Below are positions 17,391-26,254 of a DNA stretch of 64,000 bases, piece by piece. The notes beneath the pieces are model-generated. The model had not been told where the DNA came from, did not search any database, and worked only from the letters and a program-made list of their open reading frames with translations. Both the position numbers and the translations under genes were made by a program. The stretch is taken from assembly GCF_030386795.1 (NCBI RefSeq), contig NZ_JANUQM010000003.1, positions 248,001 through 312,000 on the forward strand. The letters run 5' to 3'. The DNA comes from Streptomyces sp. S.PNR 29 (GTDB lineage Bacteria; Actinomycetota; Actinomycetes; Streptomycetales; Streptomycetaceae). Numbering within the stretch: the stretch's first letter is position 1; every line of letters starts with the position of its first letter.

Positions 17391-18254
17391 ATGACGCCGC
17401 GAGATGCATCAGACGACAGCAGCCGTTGGTCCGATCTGGACCGCCCTCCCCTCAATGCTGCCGCCCTGCGGCGCGGGCTGGTACGGGACGGCGGGCTGTG
17501 GTCGGAGGTGGACCTGGTCCAGCGCACCGGCTCCACCAACTCCGACCTCGTCGCCCGGGCCGCTCAGGGCAGGGCGGCCGAGGGCGCCGTCCTCGTCGCC
17601 GAGGAGCAGACCTCCGGGCGGGGCCGCCTGGACCGCCAATGGACGGCACCGGCCCGCTCGGGCCTGTTCTTCTCCGTCCTGCTGAACCCGGCCGAGGTGC
17701 CGGTGGCCCGCTGGGGCTGGCTGCCGCTGCTCACCGGGGTCGCGGTGGCGACGGGACTGTCGCGGGCGGCGGGCGTCGACACGGCACTCAAGTGGCCCAA
17801 CGACCTCCTCGTGACCGTCGGGGGCGAGGAGCGCAAGGCCGGCGGCATCCTGGCGGAGCGGGCCGGGGACGACGGCGTGGTCGTCGGCGTCGGTATCAAC
17901 GTCACTCTGCGGGAGCAGGAGCTGCCGGTGCCACAGGCCGGGTCGCTGGCGCTGGCCGGGGCGGTGACCACGGACCGGGATCCGCTGCTGCGGGCCGTAC
18001 TGCGCTCGCTGGAGGACTGGTACGGCCGGTGGCGTGCCGCCGGCGGTGATCCGGCGGTCAGCGGGCTGCAGGAGACCTACGCGGCCGGGTGCGCGACGCT
18101 CGGGCGGACGGTGCGGGCCGAGCTGCCGGGGGAGCGGTCGGTCGTCGGGGAGGCCGTGGCGGTGGACGGGGACGGACGGCTCGTGCTGGCGACGGACGAG
18201 GGGGTACAGGAGCCGGTGGGGGCGGGGGACATCGTGCACGTGCGCCCGGCCTGA
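17391..18254 (+). CDS. birA: Biotin--[acetyl-CoA-carboxylase] ligase
   Basis: 287 residues from ATG 17391. Carries the ligase core: RTGSTNSDLVARA, the biotinyl-AMP loop SGRGRLDRQW, LKWPNDLLV and GVGINV. There is no N-terminal helix-turn-helix, so it is a group I ligase without repressor function. It would biotinylate the lysine of EAMKM in AccA2. A longer frame to 17337 adds no conserved residues. Divergent from pccB, a sensible pairing of carboxylase and ligase. Confidence 0.94.
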   Translation: MTPRDASDDSSRWSDLDRPPLNAAALRRGLVRDGGLWSEVDLVQRTGSTNSDLVARAAQGRAAEGAVLVAEEQTSGRGRLDRQWTAPARSGLFFSVLLNPAEVPVARWGWLPLLTGVAVATGLSRAAGVDTALKWPNDLLVTVGGEERKAGGILAERAGDDGVVVGVGINVTLREQELPVPQAGSLALAGAVTTDRDPLLRAVLRSLEDWYGRWRAAGGDPAVSGLQETYAAGCATLGRTVRAELPGERSVVGEAVAVDGDGRLVLATDEGVQEPVGAGDIVHVRPA

Positions 18255-18381
18255 CGGGCGGGGCGGGTGTCTCCCGCCCACGTAGGCGGGGTGCCGCCGC
18301 TCGGGAGTGAGCCGGGCCACACCTGCCGTAGAGTTGAGGCCGGTCGATACCTGACCGCAGCAGATCGGAAGGGCAGCAGGC

Positions 18382-19545
18382 GTGACCGTCGACGACACGG
18401 GCTCCGGCGCGGACGCGGACGGCGGCGTGGATCCTCCCTCGCTCTCGGCTTCGCCCGAGCAGGGGGACCCCCAGCCCGCCGACGCCGGCGAGGACAACCC
18501 GCTCGCCCTGCGCCTCGAACACCTCATCCTGGGCGCGGAGCGGCGGTACACCCCCTTTCAGGCGGCCCGAAGCGCCGGCGTCACCATGGACCTGGCCACC
18601 CGCTTCTGGCGGGCCATGGGCTTCGCCGACGTCGGCCAGGCCAAGGCGCTGACCGAGGCCGACGTGCTCGCCCTGCGGCGGCTCGCCGGTCTGGTCGAGT
18701 CGGGCCTGCTGAGCGAGGCCATGGCCGTGCAGGTGGCGCGGTCCACCGGGCAGACCACCGCCCGTCTGGCCGAGTGGCAGATCGACTCCTTCCTGGAGGG
18801 CCTGACCGAACCTCCCGAGCCGGGCATGACCCGCACCGAGGTGACGTACCCCATCGTCGAGCTGCTGCTGCCCGAACTGGAGGAGTTCCTCGTCTATGTC
18901 TGGCGGCGCCAGCTCGCCGCCTCGGCCGGGCGGGTCGTGCAGGCCGCCGACGACGAGGAGATGGTCGACCGGCGCCTCGCGGTCGGCTTCGCGGACCTGG
19001 TCGGATTCACCCGGCTGACCCGTCGCATGGAGGAGGAGGAACTCGGTGAGCTCGTCGAGGCCTTCGAGACCACGGCCGCCGACCTGGTGGCCGCGAACGG
19101 CGGACGGCTGATCAAGACGCTCGGCGACGAGGTGCTGTACGCCGCCGACGACGCGGGCACGGCCGCCGAGATCGCCCTGCGCCTGATAGAGACGATGGCG
19201 CACGACGAGACGATGCCGGAGCTGCGCGTCGGCATGGCGTTCGGCACGGTGACCACCCGGATGGGTGATGTCTTCGGTACGACCGTGAACCTGGCCTCCC
19301 GGCTCACCTCGATAGCGCCGAAGGACGCCGTTCTCGTCGACAGCGCCTTCGCGGAGGAGCTGATCCGCACGCAGGACGCCCCGGCCTCCGAGGCGGAGGC
19401 GGCCGAAGAGGCGGCCGCGGCGGAGAAGGAGGGCAAGGAGCCGCCGACGTACCGTTTTGCGCTCCAGCCGATGTGGCAGCGGCCGGTGCGCGGCCTCGGC
19501 GTGGTCGAGCCGTGGCTGCTCACGCGCCGGGGCGGAGTGGCGTAG
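18382..19545 (+). CDS. cya: Class III adenylate cyclase
   Basis: 387 residues, GTG start. After an acidic disordered leader and a helical regulatory region (about 40-185, with a YTPFQAARSAGV-type HTH-like segment), the cyclase homology domain begins near 195: metal Asp in VGFADLVGFTRLTRRM, second Asp in KTLGDEVLYAA, and the Asn/Arg pair in VNLASRL. An Ala/Glu-rich loop near 330-355 precedes the end. Converts ATP to cAMP. No transmembrane segment, so cytosolic. Streptomyces usually has a single such enzyme, needed for germination and development; this looks like it. Confidence 0.93.
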   Translation: MTVDDTGSGADADGGVDPPSLSASPEQGDPQPADAGEDNPLALRLEHLILGAERRYTPFQAARSAGVTMDLATRFWRAMGFADVGQAKALTEADVLALRRLAGLVESGLLSEAMAVQVARSTGQTTARLAEWQIDSFLEGLTEPPEPGMTRTEVTYPIVELLLPELEEFLVYVWRRQLAASAGRVVQAADDEEMVDRRLAVGFADLVGFTRLTRRMEEEELGELVEAFETTAADLVAANGGRLIKTLGDEVLYAADDAGTAAEIALRLIETMAHDETMPELRVGMAFGTVTTRMGDVFGTTVNLASRLTSIAPKDAVLVDSAFAEELIRTQDAPASEAEAAEEAAAAEKEGKEPPTYRFALQPMWQRPVRGLGVVEPWLLTRRGGVA

Positions 19546-19703
19546 GGACTGCTGCGAGAGTCCCGCCTGCCCCGCGATGCCCGGCCACGTGCTCTCGCCG
19601 CGCCGGGCACAAGCCCAGGACGCCCAGTACGAGGGCCTGCACCTGGCACGCCGGGAGCGCGCTCCCCCACCCTCGAACGACATCCGCGACAGGCCCTGCC
19701 GCG

Positions 19704-20324
19704 TCAGCCGCGCTCGGCCGGTGGGTCCACGCACAGGCCGATGACCGGCACGCACAGGGCGGACTTGTCCGGCTTCGGGGCCGGGACGGCCGGTGTGGTC
19801 CGGCTCGATGCCGGGGTGGGCTCGGGACGTGGGGCGCCGTGCGTCGGGCGGGGTGGTCGGGGTGCGGTGGTGGCGGGCGCGGGGGCGTTCGGCGCGTCCG
19901 TGCTCTTCGCGGCAGGGGGTGTCCGTGGGGCGGTGGGTGCGGACCTGGAGGCGGCCGGGGTCCGGTCCGGAGCCGCGGTCAGGTCGCCCAGCGCGGAGGT
20001 CGAGGACGGGCTCACCGCGGGGACGGCGGCGGCGAGGGTGGCGGCGGTTCCGGTCGCCGGGTCCGCTCCGCCGGTGTCCAGGTCCGGGCGGGGTTCGGCC
20101 TCGGTGGCGCCGACGTCGTGGACGTCCGTGTCGGGCACCAGGCGTACGAGGCTCAGGGCGCCCGCGGCCAGGACGAGGCCGCCGGCGGCGAGCAGCGCCC
20201 TGCGGGTGCGGGGCTTGCGGTGACGGCCCCGGACGCGGGGGCGGAAGCGGCCGGCTCCGGTGCCGTCGACGTGGCTCCCGGCCTCCCGCTGCGGCTGCGC
20301 CCACGTGTCCGTCGTCGTCATCAC
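19704..20324 (-). CDS. Single-pass membrane protein with Pro/Ala/Thr-rich extracytoplasmic region
   Basis: 206 residues. A basic cytoplasmic head (FRPRVRGRHRKPRTRR) precedes one transmembrane helix (ALLAAGGLVLAAGALSLVRLV), then a long disordered region rich in Ala, Pro, Thr and Ser, ending in a short tail with two Cys (ALCVPVIGLCVDPP). The paired cysteines could form a disulfide outside the membrane. No enzyme motif. Convergent with cya; no function assigned. Confidence 0.7.
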   Translation of the reverse strand: MMTTTDTWAQPQREAGSHVDGTGAGRFRPRVRGRHRKPRTRRALLAAGGLVLAAGALSLVRLVPDTDVHDVGATEAEPRPDLDTGGADPATGTAATLAAAVPAVSPSSTSALGDLTAAPDRTPAASRSAPTAPRTPPAAKSTDAPNAPAPATTAPRPPRPTHGAPRPEPTPASSRTTPAVPAPKPDKSALCVPVIGLCVDPPAERG

Positions 20325-20508
20325 GATCCCCTTCCGATGCGCACGCGCCCCCGATACGCCGTGGCGGAGCGCACGCTATGCGCTCCCCGGTCGGTGGGGG
20401 CGGGAGTCGCAGGGATGTCACTCGAACGGGTAAGCGGGGGGTGGAACGGGAACCCCGCGTGCGCCCTTTCCTCGCCCCGGCCGGGCTGCGATGATCGGGA
20501 CGACTGTT

Positions 20509-20524
20509 GTTAACCCGCGTTAAC
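20509..20524. promoter_or_regulatory. GTTAAC-CCGC-GTTAAC element upstream of enoyl-CoA hydratase gene
   Basis: Two copies of the palindromic hexamer GTTAAC ten bases apart, ending 12 bases before the ATG and abutting the GGGGAGG ribosome site. One helical turn between repeats is what a dimeric repressor or two monomers would need. AT-rich motif in a GC-rich background, so unlikely by chance. Confidence 0.45.
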
Positions 20525-20536
20525 GGGGAGGGTGTC

Positions 20537-21337
20537 ATGAGCGAGGAGCGGTTCGGGGAGTTCGTCCTGGTGCGGCGGCCCGGGGAGGGGCATGTCGCGG
20601 AGCTGGTCCTCGACCGGCCCAAGGCCATGAACGCCGTGTCGAGCGGGATGGCCCGGTCCATCGCCGGGGCGTGCGCGGCGCTGGCCGAGGACAGAGGCGT
20701 ACGGGTGGTGGTGGTGACCTCGACCCATGAGCGGGCGTTCTGCGTCGGGGCCGACCTGAAGGAGCGGAACTCCCTGACGGACGCGGAACTGCTGCGGCAG
20801 CGGCCGGTGTCGCGCGGGGCGTACACCGGGGTGCTGGAGCTGCCGATGCCGACGATCGCCGCGGTGCACGGGTTCGCGCTGGGGGGCGGGTTCGAGCTGG
20901 CGCTGTCCTGCGACGTGATCGTGGCCGACCGTACGGCCGTGGTGGGGTTGCCCGAGGTGTCGGTGGGTGTGATCCCGGGCGGGGGCGGCACACAGCTGCT
21001 GCCGCGGCGGGTGGGGGCGGCGCGGGCGGCCGAGCTGATCTTCACCGCGCGGCGGGTGGAGGCCGTGGAGGCGCGGGAGCTGGGGCTCGTCGACCACCTC
21101 GTGGACGAGGGCCGGGACCGCGAGGAGGCCCTCGCCCTCGCCTCCCGCATCGCCGCCAATTCCCCCGTCGGCGTGCGCGCCGCCAAGCGTGCGCTGCGCC
21201 TCGGACACGGGCTGGACCTGCGAGCCGGGCTGGAGGTCGAGGACGCGGCATGGCGCACGGTGGCGTTCTCGGGGGACCGGGCGGAGGGGGTGGCGGCGTT
21301 CAACGAGAAGCGGAAGCCCGAGTGGCCGGGGGAGTGA
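20537..21337 (+). CDS. Enoyl-CoA hydratase/isomerase family protein
   Basis: 266 residues of the crotonase fold. The oxyanion-hole segments are ERAFCVGADLKER (near 75) and the GGGFELALSCD helix with PEVSVGVIPGGGGTQLLPR downstream; Glu of LPEV occupies one catalytic position. Hydrates enoyl-CoA or carries out a related acyl-CoA reaction in fatty-acid or amino-acid breakdown; the exact substrate is unclear. ATG 20537 is well supported by GGGGAGG. The neighbours give no pathway clue. Confidence 0.9.
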   Translation: MSEERFGEFVLVRRPGEGHVAELVLDRPKAMNAVSSGMARSIAGACAALAEDRGVRVVVVTSTHERAFCVGADLKERNSLTDAELLRQRPVSRGAYTGVLELPMPTIAAVHGFALGGGFELALSCDVIVADRTAVVGLPEVSVGVIPGGGGTQLLPRRVGAARAAELIFTARRVEAVEARELGLVDHLVDEGRDREEALALASRIAANSPVGVRAAKRALRLGHGLDLRAGLEVEDAAWRTVAFSGDRAEGVAAFNEKRKPEWPGE

Positions 21338-21503
21338 CGGGGGCGGTGGCCTGAGAGCCCGGTGCGAGGGGGTGCCTCGCTGGGAGACCGAGGACGAGGC
21401 CGTTCAGGCCGGTGGGACCCGGCGGCGTAGCCCCCGGGGCGCGCACCCCCACTCAGCCGCAGCCAATGTCCCGGTTCGCTCCGAACATCCCTAGCCTGGA
21501 GTG

Positions 21504-22655
21504 ATGGGTGAGGACACACGGCTCGCCGCGGTCGTCGCGCTGGCGCAGGGTATGGCCGCCGCGCACGGCTCGCGCGAGGCGTGGCGCGCGGCGGCGACGG
21601 GCGCGTGCCGCGCGCTCGGCGGCAGCTTCGCCGCGCTGTCGGTGTGGGAGCGCGAGCTCGGCCGGCTGCGGGTCCTGGTGAACGTGGGGGACCGCGTCCC
21701 CGGCGAGGAGGAGTTCCCCGACGACGAGTCCTACCCCGTCCACCAGTTCGCCGAGATCACCGAGTTCCTGCACGAGCAGTGGGCCGGCGGCGGCGAGCCC
21801 GGCGCCTGGGTCGAGACCGCGGAGGGGCCCGCGGCGGGCCGCCCCGGCTACGTCCACCAGCGGGTCGCCGCCCTGCGCCGCCGTGGCCGGGGGTGCTGCG
21901 TGGTCGCGCCCCTCGTACTGCACGGCCGCGCCTGGGGGGAGCTGTATGTCGCCCGTCCGGTCGGCGCCCCCGTCTTCGGGCGGGCCGACGCCGACTTCGC
22001 CACCGTCCTGGCCTCCGTGGTCGCCGCCGGCATCGCCCAGACCGAGCGGCTGGAGGAGGCCCGGCGGCTGGCGTACACCGATCCGCTCACCGGTCTCGCC
22101 AACCGCCGCGCCGTCGACGTACGCCTGGAGGAGGCCGTCGAGCGGCACCGCAGGGACGGTGTCGCCGTCAGCCTCGTCGTCTGCGACCTCAACGGGCTCA
22201 AGCGGGTCAACGACACCCACGGGCACGCCGTCGGCGACCGGCTCCTGGAGCGTTTCGGGTCCGTGCTGTCGCTGTGCGGGGCGATGGTGCCGGGCGCGCT
22301 GGTGGCCCGTCTCGGCGGCGACGAGTTCTGCCTGCTCGCGGTCGGGCCGAGCGCCGACGAGGTGGTCGGGGCGGCCGGCGAACTCTGCCGCCGGGCCGCC
22401 GAGTTGGAGCTCGGCGACGGGGTGGCCTGCGGCGTCGCGTCCACCGCGGACCCCATCGGTCCGGTCGAGGACGCCCGCCGGCTGTTCCGGCTCGCGGACG
22501 CCGCCCAGTACCGCGCCAAGGCGGACCGGGCGACCAGGCCGGTCGTCGCCGGCCGCGCGGGGCCCGACGACCCGGTCGTACGGCTCGCGGACGAACCGTC
22601 CCGGAGGGCGAACGGCGAGCGCCGCCGGTTCCGGGGACGCCATTCGCCCCCGTGA
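21504..22655 (+). CDS. cdgE: GAF-GGDEF diguanylate cyclase (CdgE-like)
   Basis: 383 residues. An N-terminal GAF-like sensor (about 1-185, with VAPLVLHGRAWGELYVARP) is followed by a short linker LAYTDPLTGLANRRA that opens the GGDEF domain. The GGDEF motif is intact at 271-275 (ARLGGDEFCLLA), so it should make cyclic di-GMP, a brake on Streptomyces sporulation via BldD. No EAL domain and no transmembrane helix. Start ATG 21504; GTG 21501 is equally open. Identity with CdgE is from remembered domain layout and gene order. Confidence 0.85.
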   Translation: MGEDTRLAAVVALAQGMAAAHGSREAWRAAATGACRALGGSFAALSVWERELGRLRVLVNVGDRVPGEEEFPDDESYPVHQFAEITEFLHEQWAGGGEPGAWVETAEGPAAGRPGYVHQRVAALRRRGRGCCVVAPLVLHGRAWGELYVARPVGAPVFGRADADFATVLASVVAAGIAQTERLEEARRLAYTDPLTGLANRRAVDVRLEEAVERHRRDGVAVSLVVCDLNGLKRVNDTHGHAVGDRLLERFGSVLSLCGAMVPGALVARLGGDEFCLLAVGPSADEVVGAAGELCRRAAELELGDGVACGVASTADPIGPVEDARRLFRLADAAQYRAKADRATRPVVAGRAGPDDPVVRLADEPSRRANGERRRFRGRHSPP

Positions 22656-22725
22656 GCCGGCCGGTAAGGGGTGAACCCACCCCCCAGTGGTGACATCATC
22701 GAATTCACTGCGTACGCTCCTGAAT

Positions 22726-24270
22726 ATGGATATGCACACTGTGGTGGTGGGGACCTCCGGGGTCACCGCGTCCGACGTCCTCGCCGTGGCGCGCGGCGGC
22801 GCCCGGGTCGAGCTCTCCGAGGAGGCGGTCGCGGCCCTCGCCGCGGCCCGCGAGATCGTGGACGCGCTGGCGGCCAAGCCCGACCCCGTCTACGGCGTCT
22901 CCACCGGCTTCGGCGCCCTGGCCACCCGGCACATCAGCCAGGACCTGCGCACCCAGCTGCAGCGCAACATCGTCCGCTCGCACGCCGCCGGGATGGGGCC
23001 GCGGGTCGAGCGTGAGGTGGTGCGCGCGCTGATGTTCCTGCGGCTGAAGACCGTCTGCTCCGGGCACACCGGCGTCCGGCCCGAGGTCGCGCGGACCATG
23101 GCCGCCGTCCTCAACGCCGGCATCACCCCGGTCGTGCACGAGTTCGGCTCCCTCGGCTGTTCCGGCGACCTCGCCCCGCTGTCCCACTGCGCCCTCACCC
23201 TCATGGGGGAGGGGGAGGCGGAGGGCCCGGACGGAACGATCCGCCCCGCCGCCGAACTCCTCGCCGCGCACGGCATCCGGCCCGTCGAACTGCGCGAGAA
23301 GGAGGGCCTCGCCCTCCTCAACGGCACCGACGGCATGCTCGGCATGCTGATCATGGCCCTGGCCGACCTGGACACCCTCTACAAGTCCGCCGACGTCACG
23401 GCCGCCCTCAGCCTCGAAGCCCTCCTCGGCACCGACAAGGTCCTCGCCCCCGAGCTGCACGCCATCCGCCCCCACCCGGGGCAGGCCGCCAGCGCCGCCA
23501 ACATGCTCGCCGTCCTCAAGGGCTCGGGCCTCACCGGCCACCACCAGGACGACGCGCCCCGCGTCCAGGACGCCTACTCGGTGCGCTGCGCCCCCCAGGT
23601 GGCGGGCGCCGGCCGGGACACCATGGCCCACGCCCGGCTGGTCGCCGAGCGCGAGCTGGCGTCGGCGGTCGACAACCCCGTGGTCCTCCCCGACGGGCGG
23701 GTGGAGTCCAACGGCAACTTCCACGGCGCCCCGGTGGCGTACGTCCTGGACTTCCTCGCCGTCGCCGTCGCCGACCTCGGCTCCATCGCCGAGCGCCGCA
23801 CCGACCGGCTGCTCGACAAGAACCGCAGCCACGGCCTGCCGCCCTTCCTGGCCGACGACGCGGGAGTCGACTCGGGGCTGATGATCGCCCAGTACACGCA
23901 GGCCGCGCTGGTGAGCGAGCTGAAGCGGCTGGCCGTACCGGCGTCCGCGGACTCGATCCCGTCCTCCGCGATGCAGGAGGACCACGTGTCGATGGGCTGG
24001 TCGGCGGCGCGCAAGCTGCGCACGGCCGTCGACGATCTGACACGCGTGATCGCCGTCGAGCTGTACGCCGCCACCCGCGCCGTCCAGCTGCGCGAGGGCC
24101 TGACCCCCGCGCCCGCGACGCAGGCGGTCATCGAGGCCGTACGGGCGGCCGGGGTCGAAGGCCCGGGCCCGGACCGGTTCCTGGCGCCCGACCTCGCCGC
24201 GGCGGAGGCGTTCGTGCGTGACGGGCGGCTGCTCGCGGCGGTGGAGGCGGTCACCGGGCCGCTGCGGTAG
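22726..24270 (+). CDS. hutH: Histidine ammonia-lyase
   Basis: 514 residues, the usual length. Makes urocanate and ammonia from histidine. The prosthetic MIO group forms from residues 145-147 in GCSGDLAPLSH (Cys-Ser-Gly, where many HutH have Ala-Ser-Gly). Other landmarks are YGVSTGFGAL and QEDHVSMGW. Start ATG 22726; ATG 22732 is a close alternative. No other hut gene is adjacent, as expected for Streptomyces where the pathway is scattered. The last 14 codons are duplicated downstream (see 24320-24361). Confidence 0.95.
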   Translation: MDMHTVVVGTSGVTASDVLAVARGGARVELSEEAVAALAAAREIVDALAAKPDPVYGVSTGFGALATRHISQDLRTQLQRNIVRSHAAGMGPRVEREVVRALMFLRLKTVCSGHTGVRPEVARTMAAVLNAGITPVVHEFGSLGCSGDLAPLSHCALTLMGEGEAEGPDGTIRPAAELLAAHGIRPVELREKEGLALLNGTDGMLGMLIMALADLDTLYKSADVTAALSLEALLGTDKVLAPELHAIRPHPGQAASAANMLAVLKGSGLTGHHQDDAPRVQDAYSVRCAPQVAGAGRDTMAHARLVAERELASAVDNPVVLPDGRVESNGNFHGAPVAYVLDFLAVAVADLGSIAERRTDRLLDKNRSHGLPPFLADDAGVDSGLMIAQYTQAALVSELKRLAVPASADSIPSSAMQEDHVSMGWSAARKLRTAVDDLTRVIAVELYAATRAVQLREGLTPAPATQAVIEAVRAAGVEGPGPDRFLAPDLAAAEAFVRDGRLLAAVEAVTGPLR

Positions 24271-24319
24271 CCGTTGGCAGGGTGTGTTGCTGTGTGGCGG
24301 GGCCCGGGTGCCCGTGGTG

Positions 24320-24361
24320 CGGGCGGCTGCTTGCGGCGGTGGAGGCGGTCACCGGGCCGCT
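24320..24361 (+). repeat. Duplicate of the hutH 3' end
   Basis: 42 bases identical to 24222-24263 inside hutH except for one C-to-T change, 98 bases further on. The copy is not translated as part of hutH because the stop at 24268 comes first. It looks like a short tandem duplication of the last codons, after which the intervening DNA diverged. Confidence 0.9.
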
Positions 24362-24376
24362 CGCGGTGAAAGACGC

Positions 24377-24402
24377 GGGGCCCTGCCGCGCGGCAGGGCC
24401 CC
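24377..24402. terminator. Bidirectional terminator between hutH and a lipoprotein gene
   Basis: A perfect 26-base palindrome (13-bp arms, GGGGCCCTGCCGC and its complement) with no loop bases beyond the turn, six bases past the lipoprotein stop. It serves both converging genes. Confidence 0.75.
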
Positions 24403-24408
24403 GGAGGA

Positions 24409-25203
24409 TCACTTGAGCTTGGCGGCCTGGGCGTCGATCACCGGGGCCGGGACGGTGTAGTCCTTGCCGGTCATCATCGCGCCGAGGTTCATCGTGTAGT
24501 ACGTCGCGACGGTGTTCCCGTGCCGTACCACCTGGGCGTGCACGGCGGACTGGCCGCCCGTGCCCTCCATCTCGCCGCTCGCGGCGAACGCCACCGACTC
24601 GTCGCCGGTCCCCTGGGCCTTCTCGGCGGTGACCTTGGTGAACTTCTGCTCGTCGTCGCCCGACCCGGCGGTGAAGCCGCCCGAGCAGCCCTCGATCGCG
24701 TCGGAGACGGTCTTCATCGTCTTCTCGGCGCCGTCACCCTCGTACGAGGAGAGCGAGACGACCGTGACGGCCGCGCTCATCGACTCGTTGAGCGCGTCCT
24801 CGATCTCGTCCTCGCTGAGGTCCCCGAGGGACTTGGAGGCGGCGTCGGTGGGCTTCTTCTCCTCGGAGGCCATCGTGTTGGTCTCCGCCACCGCGTCGCC
24901 CGGCGCGAGTCCGCTGAAGACGTAGACGAGCGGCTTGCACTGCTCGTCGCCCTTGATGGCGCTCTTGGAGGCCGGGTACGTGCTGGGGACGGCCTTGACC
25001 GTGTACCCGTCGACATCGCCCTGGGCGATGATCAGCTTCTTCAGCTCGGCCGCGCCGAGTACTTTCGCGGCCTGGGTGGGCGAGGAGGACCCGTCGGATC
25101 CCTTGGCTTCGTCCGACTCCCCGCCGCACCCCGTGATGAGGGCGAGCGACAAGGCGCCCACGACTGTCGTGGCGCCTATGCGCGCGCCCGATGATCTGTT
25201 CAT
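24409..25203 (-). CDS. Secreted lipoprotein of unknown function
   Basis: 264 residues. The N-terminus is a lipoprotein signal: basic start (MNRSSGARIG), hydrophobic core and lipobox LITGC with Cys near residue 26, followed by a Ser/Asp-rich linker. The mature part is acidic and Ala/Lys-rich with alternating helix and strand, resembling actinobacterial LpqN/LpqT or PknH sensor-like extracellular domains, but I cannot assign it. Starts near the adjacent sortase-substrate gene on the same strand (42 bases apart). Confidence 0.8.
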   Translation of the reverse strand: MNRSSGARIGATTVVGALSLALITGCGGESDEAKGSDGSSSPTQAAKVLGAAELKKLIIAQGDVDGYTVKAVPSTYPASKSAIKGDEQCKPLVYVFSGLAPGDAVAETNTMASEEKKPTDAASKSLGDLSEDEIEDALNESMSAAVTVVSLSSYEGDGAEKTMKTVSDAIEGCSGGFTAGSGDDEQKFTKVTAEKAQGTGDESVAFAASGEMEGTGGQSAVHAQVVRHGNTVATYYTMNLGAMMTGKDYTVPAPVIDAQAAKLK

Positions 25204-25245
25204 GGGCGGACTATGAAGCGCGCACCAAACAAACGTCAAGTGGAG

Positions 25246-25560
25246 TTAAAAACCGAGACGTTCCCGGCGAATCGAATAGGCCACGAATCCGGCACCCAGC
25301 GTGAGGAAAACGGTGCCGCCGAGGACGTACGGGGTGGTGTCGAAGCTGCCGGTGTCGGCGAGCCGGGTCTCGCTCCCGGATGCGGCCGCCTGCGCCGACG
25401 CGACCCTGGCCTGCGTCATGACCTGCGGCGACGGGTTCGCCGAGGGCGCTGTTCTCGCCGGGCCGTCCGCGGTCGCGTTCGCGGACGGGACGAACCACAG
25501 AGCGCACAGCAGGGTGGCTGCGGCGGTGGCGGTCAGCAACGGACGGCGGGCGGAGGACAC
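25246..25560 (-). CDS. Small LAxTG sortase substrate, cell-wall anchored
   Basis: 104 residues, GTG start. An N-terminal Sec signal (RRPLLTATAAATLLCALWFVPSANA) and a C-terminal sorting signal: LADTG, then a hydrophobic helix (YVLGGTVFLTLGAGFVAYSI) and a basic tail RRERLGF. LAxTG is the motif read by class E sortases of Streptomyces. The mature peptide is only about 50 residues and low-complexity, so the protein may be a surface spacer. Adjacent to the lipoprotein gene and to an L,D-transpeptidase region, all envelope functions. Confidence 0.8.
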   Translation of the reverse strand: MSSARRPLLTATAAATLLCALWFVPSANATADGPARTAPSANPSPQVMTQARVASAQAAASGSETRLADTGSFDTTPYVLGGTVFLTLGAGFVAYSIRRERLGF

Positions 25561-25669
25561 GGAATATCGAACCCCTTGTGGCGCTGGCTAATTGGCCGTG
25601 TGGGGCGATGTTAGTGAAAGGTGCGGGTCACAGGAAAGTCACGGGCGCATCTGGCCGTACTCTCCGGGC

Positions 25670-26023
25670 ATGAGCACTCCAGAGACATCACGGTTTGTAC
25701 GCCTTCGCGTGGAACTCATCCTCGAAGTGGGGGACGAGCAGGCGGTGACCGGAGCCGCGCTGCGGCGCATCGCGGACGAGGCGGCCGACCCCCGTGTACC
25801 CGCCGCGGAGCGGGTACACGCCGAGAGCGCTGTGACGGAAGACACCGCTGAGGCCCTCGCCTACCTCGTGGACCCTTTCGACCTGGTCAGCGGGGTGCCG
25901 GGGGTCGAACTCCAGCAGGCCTCCTGGAGCAGCGAGCAGATCGACTACGACGCGGATTCGCCGGACTGGGGCCTTGACGAGGATGATGTCGACGAGGATG
26001 ACGAAGAAGAGGCGGCCGGCTGA
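25670..26023 (+). CDS. Small acidic conserved hypothetical protein
   Basis: 117 residues, start ATG 25670. No signal or transmembrane helix. The N-terminal half (FVRLRVELILEVGDEQAVTGAALRRIADEA) looks like an alpha/beta domain and the C-terminus is strongly acidic (DEDDVDEDDEEEAAG). The longer frame to 25592 adds no conserved residues. I recall similar small acidic proteins upstream of the L,D-transpeptidase gene in Streptomyces. Function unknown. Confidence 0.75.
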   Translation: MSTPETSRFVRLRVELILEVGDEQAVTGAALRRIADEAADPRVPAAERVHAESAVTEDTAEALAYLVDPFDLVSGVPGVELQQASWSSEQIDYDADSPDWGLDEDDVDEDDEEEAAG

Positions 26024-26043
26024 CGCCCTCGGGGAAATCGTGG

Positions 26044-26069
26044 CCCCGGGCGGCAACCGCCGACCGGGG
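26044..26069 (+). terminator. Hairpin terminator
   Basis: CCCCGG (26044-26049) pairs with CCGGGG (26064-26069), with an inner GCGG/CCGC stem, followed by TTT. It lies 20 bases past the stop of the small acidic gene. Confidence 0.55.
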
Positions 26070-26157
26070 TTTCGTCGTCTCAGGGGGCGCACTGACCGAA
26101 CTCGCACCACCCGCCTCGGTCGGCGGACGTGGTGTGCCCCACACGTGCAAGGAATGT

Positions 26158-26184
26158 GGAACGGGACGAACCGGTCGTAGCGTT
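26158..26184 (+). promoter_or_regulatory. Possible sigma-E-type promoter before the L,D-transpeptidase gene
   Basis: GGAAC at 26158-26162 and CGTT at 26181-26184 resemble the -35 and -10 of extracytoplasmic-function promoters of Streptomyces sigma E. The 18-base spacing is one to two longer than the usual consensus, so confidence is low. A cell-envelope stress promoter would suit an L,D-transpeptidase. Confidence 0.3.
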
Positions 26185-26254
26185 GGAAGTTCTTGGCGGG
26201 GGCTCTGCAGGTCCTCGACGGGGGACTCTCGGGGTCTTTCGGGAATCGGCAACG

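Noticed and set aside
18058..21519. Minus-strand open frame of about 1150 codons
   Set aside because: Antisense to the cyclase and enoyl-CoA hydratase genes; only the stretch 19704-20324 holds a real gene, in a different frame.
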